60,444 bases of DNA, from positions 1-60,444 of the forward strand of contig JAGONC010000020.1 of NCBI GenBank assembly GCA_017993235.1, given 5' to 3'. Within the stretch, counting starts at the first letter, position 1, and the number at the start of each line of letters is the position of its first letter. Made by a program: the position numbers and the translations under genes. The DNA is from Lentimicrobiaceae bacterium (GTDB lineage: Bacteria > Bacteroidota > Bacteroidia > Bacteroidales > JAGONC01). Below are positions 53,704-60,444 of the stretch, in pieces. Under the pieces are notes generated by a model, which saw only the letters and a program-made list of their open reading frames with translations, was not told the DNA's origin and made no database searches.

Positions 53704-55101
53704 TCATCCTTTGATCAGGAATCTGAAGAAACGGTACGAGAAATTAAGCATAACATACCTGCCCAGTAAATCCGTCCGGTTATCCTCAATATAGGATTCG
53801 GTAACATTTCGCTGCACCTGGCTGGTTTGGTCAAAAAGATTGTATGCCGATAACCGGATTTCCCCCTGCTGATTCTTAAAAAGGTTCTTCCCAAAGCTCA
53901 GATCGCAATCAAGGGTTGATTGATTAAATCCTTTTGAAAGCCCATGATCCATTTCATGAAAGAGACTGAGCAGACCTTATATCCCTGATAATTGAATGTG
54001 GGAACATAAATGAGGGTATTGCTCGAATCAATGGAATAGGTTAGTTTCAGGTTCAGCCGGTGATTTTGATTGAATGTGTCTGAATGGCGGATCTCCTTGT
54101 AGGTGCTGGAATGTCCGGGGACGGAGAAGTACTCACGTCGCAGCTCCTGGTCGGTCTTGTTGTCAGAAATATTCAGGAAATAGCTTCCTGCAATATCCAG
54201 TTTGTGGCCTGGCGAGGCCGTCAAATTGAGACCAAGTGAATGAGCCGTGGCTATTCCTCCTAGCTGGCCGATCATCTCTATGCCAGGTGAGGTTCTTCCG
54301 ATATCGCCCTGCCCGGTAAGTTCTTCTCCGGAAGAGGACTCGGTTGATATAGGTCGATCGGATCCTCCCTTCCCACCACCGTTTTCCATAAAGCCTATCA
54401 TATCCTGCATGGCAAAATTCATCTGGTTCACATTGTTCGTAAGGCCAATGACTGACCAGCGCTGATCGCCCCTGAAGGAATGAATGTCACCACCGAATGA
54501 ATGTCAACACCGGCTGAATATTTGTTCTTATAGCCATATCCTCCGTATATCCGTCCGAACCGGCTTCTTCTGCATGCCTTGTATGTGACGATATGAGGGT
54601 CCTGACGCTTTGCCCGTCGTTGAATCCGGTCAGTTTGGCCTGTTCGCTTTTTTCATCGTAGAGCTCAATTTTTTCAATGGCTTCAGCCTGGAGATTCTTT
54701 AGTGCGATCATAGGGTCATCCCCAAAGAAAGGTTTCCCATCCACCAGCACACGCGTGATCTCCTAACCCATGGCAGTGATCGTACCATTCTCGACCACCA
54801 TCCCAGGTATTTTCCGAAACAGGTCTTCTGCCATGGCCCCCGTATGGATGGTGAAATCAGCGGCATTGAACTGCACTGTATCCCCCTTAAGTGTAAAAAT
54901 CGGTTTCTTCCCGACCACATCGATTACCTTCAGATCGATCGCTGCTATGGGAAGGAGGATCTCCAGCAGTTCACCGGCAGGTTGCGTTATATCAATGCTG
55001 TCCATTACCTGTCCCCGGATCATGGCTTTCTGGCCTGGTACGTTCAGGCTCAACAGGATCAGCGCTGCTGCGATTATCCCTTCAAATATACCTCCCTTCA
55101 T
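53704..55101 (-). pseudogene. Broken TonB-dependent receptor-like gene
   Basis: Minus-strand reading from 55101 shows a signal-peptide-like start, then DLKVIDVVGKKPIFTLKGDT and EDLFRKIPGMVVENGTITAMG, then an in-frame TAG (54763-54765), then EITRVLVDGKPFFGDDP in the same frame, typical of large outer-membrane beta-barrel receptors. The frame is lost after GQSVRTL, again at a 17-bp tandem duplication near 54478-54506, and again near 53940. The middle of the barrel appears deleted, since the C-terminal strands (QGEIRLSAYNLFDQTSQVQR) follow too soon. The gene is probably dead. It lies between the two-component genes and the CBM9-like protein. Confidence 0.85.
54478..54506. repeat. 17-bp tandem duplication inside the receptor pseudogene
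   Basis: GAATGAATGTCA occurs at 54478-54489 and again at 54495-54506, separated by five bases, so a 17-bp unit is duplicated. Because 17 is not a multiple of three, it shifts the frame. It is one of at least four disabling changes. Confidence 0.7.
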
Positions 55102-55215
55102 GCCTGTAACTGATGGCTATGGCAATGAGAATTACACCCTGAATGATATCTGTCAGATTATCAGCAATTTGTTTACTGTAGGTGAAAACTGGACTAGCCT
55201 TTCTGCCGGGTGTGG

Positions 55216-56094
55216 TCAATTGTTGATGAATACCAGTTTTGCCTTTTTGACACTGATCTTCAACGGTTGGGAAGAACTTTGCAAATCCGGTCTGCCGCCC
55301 AGAGGCTGGCCCATTCCACCACCACCAGGCATCTGGCCTGGCATGGAACCCATCTCTCCCGGAGGCATCCCATTCCTTTCACCTTCGGCACCTTGCGGAG
55401 GTCCTCCCATCCCTGCTCCGGGAGGGCTGGGGAAGCTACCTTGCGATTCGACCGTAAATCCATAGCTGAATGATTTTCTCGCCTCGATACTGAAATGGGC
55501 CGGATTTTCAAATAGTGAGTTCAACAAGATCCGCATCTCAAAGACCAGGATCCCTGTCGAATCCATTTGCATCATGGCATACAGCGGATTGGAGTCGCTG
55601 TTGAGATCCACTGCAACTTTCTCGCCCACTCTCAATCCAATGGATTTGATCTTTACAGATTCGGTTAATAACATCCGGTTGACTGACTGGTAATCCTGTT
55701 TAAAGGGAATGCCACTGCCCTGGGGATCCCTCTGATGCCTGTCTGGCTGATCCTGGATCGGTCTATCCGGTGTGAATGTCCGGATAGGAAAGGTAATGCT
55801 CGCCCGTTCCTTGCCTTTCCCGGTTGTATCGATCCAGAATGTGATTCCGTTCCTGAGAACGGATTGCTGATAGCTCTCGTCCAAAACCTTCATCTTGACA
55901 TAAAGGTTCTCCCTGTCATTGGAAATTCCGTAAATAAAGGATTTACTGTCATCAGCGAACATCAGGCCTGCCCATTCTCCGGCTTTTCCATCCACTTTGA
56001 ATTCCTTTTCCTGCCAGGCAGATATATAGGGGGACTTTTGTGCCCAACCAACCAAGAAACTCGTTACAAAGGCCAGACAAATCAATTTTTTCAT
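55216..56094 (-). CDS. Exported protein with a CBM9-like domain and Met/Gly/Pro-rich tail
   Basis: A 292-residue protein with a signal peptide (about 1-18). Residues 25-215 resemble a CBM9/DOMON-like beta-sandwich (VDGKAGEWAGLMFADDS, NLYVKMKVLDESYQQSVL, GITFWIDTTGKG). Residues 225-265 are an unusual Met/Gly/Pro-rich stretch (for example GMPPGEMGSMPGQMPGGGGM), followed by a KISVKKAKLVFI end. A promoter-like element lies just upstream. It sits beside the broken receptor, with which it may once have worked. The function is unknown; a structural or metal-binding role for the tail is only a guess. Confidence 0.7.
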   Translation of the reverse strand: MKKLICLAFVTSFLVGWAQKSPYISAWQEKEFKVDGKAGEWAGLMFADDSKSFIYGISNDRENLYVKMKVLDESYQQSVLRNGITFWIDTTGKGKERASITFPIRTFTPDRPIQDQPDRHQRDPQGSGIPFKQDYQSVNRMLLTESVKIKSIGLRVGEKVAVDLNSDSNPLYAMMQMDSTGILVFEMRILLNSLFENPAHFSIEARKSFSYGFTVESQGSFPSPPGAGMGGPPQGAEGERNGMPPGEMGSMPGQMPGGGGMGQPLGGRPDLQSSSQPLKISVKKAKLVFINN

Positions 56095-56107
56095 GATCGT
56101 TTTTGGT

Positions 56108-56115
56108 CAAAAATA
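56108..56115 (-). promoter_or_regulatory. Promoter of the CBM9-like gene
   Basis: The minus strand reads TATTTTTG (-7 consensus TAnnTTTG), with a TTG (top strand CAA at 56136) 20 bp further upstream, the proper -33 spacing. It is 14 bases before the ATG at 56094. Confidence 0.55.
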
Positions 56116-56144
56116 TTTCCTGTTTCTTGATTCACCAACTTTAT

Positions 56145-56294
56145 TCAATGAACGGACAGGGATATCCTACCAAGATACAGTACCGGCGAATAAAGGTCGG
56201 ATAGGGTACCATAGTACTCTTCGTTTAATGAATCCGGCCAATCAATAGTATTAGTTGTAAGTTGGTCGAATTTACGTTCGGTCATCTCCCTCAT
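56145..56294 (-). CDS. Possible small protein of 49 residues
   Basis: An open frame from an ATG at 56294 to a TGA at 56145 encodes MREMTERKFDQLTTNTIDWP and further residues ending LGRISLSVH. Amino-acid composition looks protein-like, but no family is recognised and no promoter was seen. It lies in the 393-bp gap between the CBM9-like gene and the comM fragment, which otherwise holds nothing recognisable. It may be a gene remnant or chance. Confidence 0.25.
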   Translation of the reverse strand: MREMTERKFDQLTTNTIDWPDSLNEEYYGTLSDLYSPVLYLGRISLSVH

Positions 56295-56487
56295 GGAACC
56301 GCATATTATCTCTCCGCAAATGAATTATGCAGCTTTTCGCTAAACAAGACGCATCAGATCGGAGGGATACATTATTTGACATTGCTTTCTGGGTTAGTCC
56401 CTTTTGAATCCGGTAATTCTTTACAGGATTTTCAGACATAGTCGGTACATATTCAAGAAAAGAAATGATTTTAGGAATGTATCTCAA

Positions 56488-56920
56488 ACTGGTCCAGAAA
56501 TACATCAACCGGATCAGCGGACCGCTTCTCGACCGCATCGATCTGCACGTGGAGGTCATCCCCGTTCCTTTCAAGGAGCTGAACCAGGAACGTGTAGCCG
56601 AGGTAAGTGAGACCATCCGCAACAGAGTCATCGCCGCACGACAGATGCAGGAAAAAAGATTCGAGAACGAAAAGGGAGTTTACTGCAATGCCCATATGTC
56701 GACCAAACTCACCCGGAAGATCTGCCGGGTGGGAGAAGCCGGCGAGGAATTGCTCAGGAACGCCATGCAGCGGCTCAGCCTTTCAGCCCGTGCCTATAAC
56801 CGCATCCTGAAAGTGGCCCGCACCATCGCCGACCTGGACCAGAGCGAGACCATCTCGGCCGAGCATCTGGCGGAAGCCATCCAGTACCGCAGCCTCGACA
56901 GAGAGAGCTGGGGGACGTGA
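56488..56920 (+). pseudogene. 3' fragment of comM/yifB, copy A
   Basis: The 433 bases match 47189-47621 of the intact comM with no gap and about 18 substitutions, every one synonymous, so the 143 encoded residues ([13 protein letters not shown] to SLDRESWGT) are identical. The homology starts abruptly inside the gene and stops at the TGA stop codon. The open frame could start at an ATG at 56465, giving 151 residues without the ATPase motifs. A functional protein is unlikely. Confidence 0.9.
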
Positions 56921-56965
56921 GCAGCAATGATGCATTATGAATCGGTGGGTGAAAGTTCGGGAACG

Positions 56966-58306
56966 TCAGTCTTTGACACACCTGACCGATAAACCATGGC
57001 TCCACAGTGTTGTCATCCGGTATACACCCTGGGAGTCAACATTGAAGCAGCGATACCAGCTCATGGTATCACTGGACGTTGATGTCCAGAACAGCGAATA
57101 TTTGTGCTTTCCGTCAAACAATCCGTGGGTATTGCGGTAACCGCCGGGTAACGCCGTAAATCCGCTTAGGTTCGATGTGAGTGTGTCTTCCGGCCAGGCC
57201 GTGGTAGACTTAAGTTTCATACCGGCTTCGCCGCTGGTCCTCATGTAAAGTGTATCTGCATCAGCCTGGCTCATGCCGAGGCTCATCTCCAGTGTTTTCC
57301 ATTCATCGTCAGAAGGCATATGCCAGCCTTGTGGACAGACTGCCTGCTGTGTCGTTCCGGAATATTTTTTACCGGTTGTCGCGTTCATTGCCGCAGGCCA
57401 GTTATAAAGCACTCCATAATTGATATAATTCAGCGTGTTTTTAGCTTCGATGACCGTTGTATCCTGATATCCATAGACATAATAGAATTTCAGGTTCTCA
57501 GCTCCGGTGTCGGGTTTCATGACTTTTGGCAGCCATGCCAGATTCTCAGCCATCCAGGTCTGCGAACCGATTTTTACAACGGCATATGATCTCCCGGACA
57601 GGTCGGCACAGGTCACAAATTCGACGGTATAAGTTTTTGAAGCGTCCGGCGTATCCGTAATGATGGTAGTATGAACTCCTCCCCGACACCGGTAAAGGAT
57701 AATATCACCGTATGAATATTCAAGGCTGTAAACATTCTGATTTTTCAGGTGTAACGGTCCCGGGTTGCCCAGTGTAGTTCCCTGATCAAAGATCCGGTCA
57801 ATTCCTTCCACTGTCTCTGTACAGATGATCTTAAATCCGCTGATGCCCTGGCTGGTCTGCACACTAACGAGGTAAACGCCGGTCCTGGAAAATGTCACCT
57901 GGAATAGGTTGTTACCTTGAGGGACATCCGTAGATATTCCGGTAATGACCCGGCCTGAGAGGTCCATCAGTTTCAGGACTGCTGTCTGTGCCTGTCCGGA
58001 AGGCACGACCAGGGTTACTTTCCCGTTGCAGGGATTGGGAAATACGATCCCGTTCTCCCCGGCACCATGAAGATCAGGAATGCCCGTGCTCCATTTAAGA
58101 AGCAGGGTGTCGGTACCGGGCATCATGACTGATTTATTTGTCGTCAGGTTGGTGGCTTTGACGCTATCAACCTTCGGTGATGCACCGGAGGCAACAAAGG
58201 CCATCCGGAGTCCCTGCGCGCTCAGCAATGACGCTGCTAGCATCATTACGCCTGTCAGTATAATTTGTGGCTTGAGCATAATACTCTGTGTTTGGAAATT
58301 CATCAT
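56966..58306 (-). CDS. FISUMP-domain exported protein
   Basis: A 446-residue protein with a signal peptide (about 1-30). Residues 31-75 form a small beta domain. Residues 86-161 look like a type IX sorting domain (FPNPCNGKVTLV, LKLMDLSGRV and GVYLVSVQT), although it lies in the middle rather than at the C-terminus. Residues 250-446 are a FISUMP domain (VVKIGSQTWMAENLAWLP, ALPGGYRNT, FWTSTSSD and SVRCVKD). This order is known in Bacteroidota FISUMP proteins. It is probably surface-exposed; function unknown. It follows the metallo-beta-lactamase-fold gene by 17 bases, so they are likely co-transcribed. Confidence 0.82.
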   Translation of the reverse strand: MMNFQTQSIMLKPQIILTGVMMLAASLLSAQGLRMAFVASGASPKVDSVKATNLTTNKSVMMPGTDTLLLKWSTGIPDLHGAGENGIVFPNPCNGKVTLVVPSGQAQTAVLKLMDLSGRVITGISTDVPQGNNLFQVTFSRTGVYLVSVQTSQGISGFKIICTETVEGIDRIFDQGTTLGNPGPLHLKNQNVYSLEYSYGDIILYRCRGGVHTTIITDTPDASKTYTVEFVTCADLSGRSYAVVKIGSQTWMAENLAWLPKVMKPDTGAENLKFYYVYGYQDTTVIEAKNTLNYINYGVLYNWPAAMNATTGKKYSGTTQQAVCPQGWHMPSDDEWKTLEMSLGMSQADADTLYMRTSGEAGMKLKSTTAWPEDTLTSNLSGFTALPGGYRNTHGLFDGKHKYSLFWTSTSSDTMSWYRCFNVDSQGVYRMTTLWSHGLSVRCVKD

Positions 58307-58323
58307 CCTTGTCGTTCAATGTT

Positions 58324-59763
58324 TCAGAATCCGTTTGGATTGTAATTTATTTTGCCTGTAACCGGGTCTATCGGGGGAATTTCTGAAGACATATCAAGTT
58401 GCGCCGTTGAATCAGGCACCTTGTATGTATGGGCATCATCTCCCCATTTCCAGTAATTCGGAGCACCAGTCGCCGGAATGGGTTGAGTTAAGATAGGGAA
58501 AAAGGCATAATCGGAGACTATTGCTCGTCTCTGTATGATCTTTGTCTTGGAGACGTTTATAACCATCAGGTCCGCTGCAAATGTTACTTCGCCCACCGGG
58601 CAGTGGTTCCGGATACTCCTCAGGGCCGACTGGATCGTGTCATCCTCTGCCTGGAAATGGGTGGCCACCATCAGTCTGGGACGTGGTGAAAGCTGGCTCA
58701 TGATATAACCGTAAGCATTCTGCGGTGTATGCGAACTATTTTGTATTTCAACGGCGCATTTATATGCTACTTCATAACCATCATCGCCGGGTTTTAATCC
58801 TGTATTCTTTTCTGCCCAGTTCTGTGCCGGCATGACAATCTCATGGATGACTACATCTGCACCAGAAGCAAAATTCAGCATATGGGTACTGGGTTTTGTG
58901 TCACCACTGTACACCACGGAAAGACCATTCCATTCCAGTTTAAAGCTAATGGAACCCCTGCGGCAGTGAATGGCCGGGAAGTGCTTTATGGTAACCCCGG
59001 TGGTCGGGTTCTGGTAAGCGATATTGTCACCAGGTACCTGTCCGTATGCCTGCCAGTCCAGCTCGATCGGATAGATCGTATAACCATCAGTATCCGGATC
59101 ATCACCGATTTTTTCCAGTGGATTCTTTAATCCCCAGTCGGACTGAGCAGGGAGCGTATAATTTTTAAAGGTGGTGGGCAGGAAGCTGAAACTCTCCGTA
59201 TGCCAGCGGTTCATTTCCCTGAAGTGCTGACAGAATGCCCTTGTCCCGTCCTCGTAAGGACCACGGATCCCCCCCGAAGGATCCTGATAAGTAAAGTATG
59301 AATTGGAAGGACCCCAGATAAAGAGCGGCGACTTGCGGTCCTGGGCCGGTCCGAAACAATAGATGTGCGTAAGATCGCTGGTATGGTCGCCGTGAAGGTG
59401 GGTAAAGAAGATCTTGTCCAACTTGCTCATTAGAACTCCCATCGCATTGTACTTGGCTATCACCCCGGTTCCGCAATCAAATACAAATTGGTCTCCTGAA
59501 CCAACTTCTATATAAACGCTGCCGCATTCCTGCGATAAACGGGGAATACAGGAGGTACCCAGAAAAGTGATCCGTATCTCTTCAGGATCCAGTTTTTCTC
59601 CCAAGGGGAAAATGGGTAGGGAATCAAAGAATGAATTCCTTTGAGAAGGATCTGGATTATCCCCTGCAGAAGGATTCCCGATAGCAGAAATCGGATTTCC
59701 GAGCGCCAATCCTCCAACGGCACCTGCTGAAATTTTCAGCATTTCACGTCTGTTGATTTTCAT
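58324..59763 (-). CDS. Tat-exported metallo-beta-lactamase-fold hydrolase
   Basis: A 479-residue protein with a twin-arginine signal (NRREMLKISAGAVGGLALG, residues 4-22) and a metallo-beta-lactamase fold. The metal motif THLHGDHTSD is near residue 122, followed by HCRRGSISFKLEWNG and VVYSGDTKPS, the RNase Z/arylsulfatase-like pattern, and a late ATHFQAEDD histidine. It probably hydrolyses an ester or phosphoester in the periplasm. Similar proteins have been annotated as GntH-like (guanitoxin cluster), but no other such gene is present. It is first in an operon with the FISUMP gene. No promoter was recognised in the AT-rich 59764-60064 stretch, which contains no gene. Confidence 0.85.
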   Translation of the reverse strand: MKINRREMLKISAGAVGGLALGNPISAIGNPSAGDNPDPSQRNSFFDSLPIFPLGEKLDPEEIRITFLGTSCIPRLSQECGSVYIEVGSGDQFVFDCGTGVIAKYNAMGVLMSKLDKIFFTHLHGDHTSDLTHIYCFGPAQDRKSPLFIWGPSNSYFTYQDPSGGIRGPYEDGTRAFCQHFREMNRWHTESFSFLPTTFKNYTLPAQSDWGLKNPLEKIGDDPDTDGYTIYPIELDWQAYGQVPGDNIAYQNPTTGVTIKHFPAIHCRRGSISFKLEWNGLSVVYSGDTKPSTHMLNFASGADVVIHEIVMPAQNWAEKNTGLKPGDDGYEVAYKCAVEIQNSSHTPQNAYGYIMSQLSPRPRLMVATHFQAEDDTIQSALRSIRNHCPVGEVTFAADLMVINVSKTKIIQRRAIVSDYAFFPILTQPIPATGAPNYWKWGDDAHTYKVPDSTAQLDMSSEIPPIDPVTGKINYNPNGF

Positions 59764-60064
59764 GTATATATTTCCTTTATGATAGATCTCTTTATTAAAA
59801 CATTCAATGCAGTTCTATTACCTACTATTGAATAAATCTCCGACATGTAAAATACCTTTAAACATAAATAGAGGGTTAGTCAAAAAATTTATATATTGTA
59901 TTTCATCGCATCTCTTGCGCAATCTACCTTAATATTTTCACATCAAAATACTTATATACCTCACTACATCCAATACGAATTTTACCCCTAAATTAAATGT
60001 TTTATCCCCAGTTAAATATTTGATAAAAAAAAAAAGAAAATTCACCGCTACAAATACTTTTACC

Positions 60065-60394
60065 AGCGACGCAGGTTTGGTTGGTGGGGGGGCCTATCCC
60101 CAGCCGGGGGAGATTTCACTGGCCCATAACGGTGTTTTGTTCCTGGATGAGCTGCCGGAATTCAAGCGATCGGCCCTGGAGGTAATGCGCCAGCCCGGAC
60201 TGGTCCAGAAATACATCAACCGGATCAGCGGACCGCTGCTCGACCGCATCGATCTGCACGTGGAGGTCATTCCCGTTCCTTTTAAGGAGCGGAACCAGGA
60301 ACGTGTCGCCGAGGTAAGTGAGACCATCTCGGCCGAACATCTGGCCGAAGCTATCCAATACAGGAGCCTCGACAGGGAGAACTGGAGGACGTGA
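60065..60394 (+). pseudogene. Internally deleted comM/yifB fragment, copy B
   Basis: Three comM blocks are joined in frame: 60065-60196 matches 46917-47048, the next block to 60328 matches 47187-47318, and the last to 60394 matches 47556-47621. The missing pieces are 138 and 237 bp. Each deletion lies between short direct repeats of the intact gene (GCCAGCCC, 8 bp; GCGAGACCATC, 11 bp). About 23 substitutions separate it from the intact gene, only four of which change an amino acid. The Walker A and most of the ATPase are absent, so it is not a working ATPase. Confidence 0.9.
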
Positions 60395-60410
60395 GGTAAG
60401 GTCAGTATTT

Positions 60411-60436
60411 CCCCTTCCCCCGGGTGGGGGAAGGGG
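60411..60436. repeat. 11-bp GC-rich hairpin after comM copy B
   Basis: The stem CCCCTTCCCCC (60411-60421) with GGGGGAAGGGG (60426-60436) is identical to the one after intact comM (47638-47663). The surrounding 50 bases match with three differences. The window ends eight bases later. Confidence 0.8.
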
Positions 60437-60444
60437 CCAGGGGA

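Noticed and set aside
54770..55465. Plus-strand open frame of 231 residues over the receptor pseudogene and the CBM9-like gene
   Set aside because: It is antisense to two recognisable coding sequences, crosses their boundary, and its proline-rich end is the complement of the Gly/Pro-rich tail.
56272..56450. Minus-strand frame with RIQKGLTQKAMS, resembling a helix-turn-helix
   Set aside because: The frame runs through the antisense of the comM fragment and the flanking residues do not form a recognisable DNA-binding domain.
46083..60394. The comM fragments as working short proteins
   Set aside because: Copy A lacks all ATPase motifs and copy B lacks Walker A. I list them as pseudogenes, with in-frame conservation noted as a finding.
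56488..60394. comM fragments as simple assembly duplicates of the intact gene
   Set aside because: An assembly error would give identical sequence; these differ at about 18 and 23 sites and have unique junctions. A chimera from a related strain in a metagenome is still possible and is covered by the read checks.

Overview
The window is a stretch of a Bacteroidota chromosome, probably of the class Bacteroidia. The evidence is the family content: a GldB-like gliding lipoprotein, a DUF4249/TonB-dependent receptor pair, a FISUMP protein, a YfhO protein and a BT_3928-like DoxX protein. In addition, promoters resemble the Bacteroidota -7 element TAnnTTTG and start codons mostly lack Shine-Dalgarno sequences. 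No species can be named. Both window ends lie in sequence that is repeated or likely repeated: the left end is the 3' tail of a 23S rRNA gene followed by 5S, and the right end is a partial copy of the comM/yifB gene.

Layout. 1-456: 23S end, 5S rRNA and a terminator. 0.5-6 kb: a putative porin, a TerB-DnaJ co-chaperone and a two-gene saccharopine (lysine) degradation pair. 6.3-10.8 kb: ppdK and pckA, the phosphoenolpyruvate node. 10.9-13.7 kb: rlmH, a DUF4783 protein, nadC and a gpsA-like gene. 13.7-21.3 kb, minus strand: a surface-polysaccharide block (flippase, two glycosyltransferases, a methyltransferase, YfhO) that also contains a decayed surface-protein gene. 21.4-27.1 kb: rpmH, pepD, dnaN, tsaC, a family 9 glycosyltransferase and dapD. 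27.1-35.1 kb: ruvX, def, a TPR lipoprotein, cdaA, folP, a DUF1599 protein, a DoxX/MauE-like protein, an orphan ABC permease, tpiA and prmA. 35.2-39.7 kb: a 1497-residue exported protein of unknown function. 39.7-46 kb: plsY, mrp, nfu, nadE, two small outer-membrane barrels and gldB. 46.1-47.6 kb: intact comM/yifB.

From 47.6 kb the character changes. Hairpin-rich non-coding DNA is followed by a TonB-dependent receptor with its DUF4249 lipoprotein. A LytS/LytTR-type two-component pair diverges from that receptor. Next come a wrecked second receptor gene, a CBM9-like exported protein, a 3' fragment of comM, a FISUMP protein, a Tat-exported metallo-beta-lactamase-fold protein, and a second comM fragment with internal deletions. 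The first fragment (56488-56920) encodes the same 143 residues as the intact gene although the DNA differs at about 18 sites. The second (60065-60394) carries two in-frame deletions (138 and 237 bp), each between short direct repeats, and keeps the hairpin found downstream of the intact gene. This comM-derived repeat set is the most unusual signal in the window. One explanation is insertion at the comM 3' end with displaced gene ends left behind, but no recombinase gene is visible.

A second theme is that many gene junctions carry short tandem words of 7-12 bp, each junction with its own word, often arranged as inverted repeats. Two junctions share an 85-125 bp palindromic element. All family assignments come from reading motifs and gene order; no database search was run.
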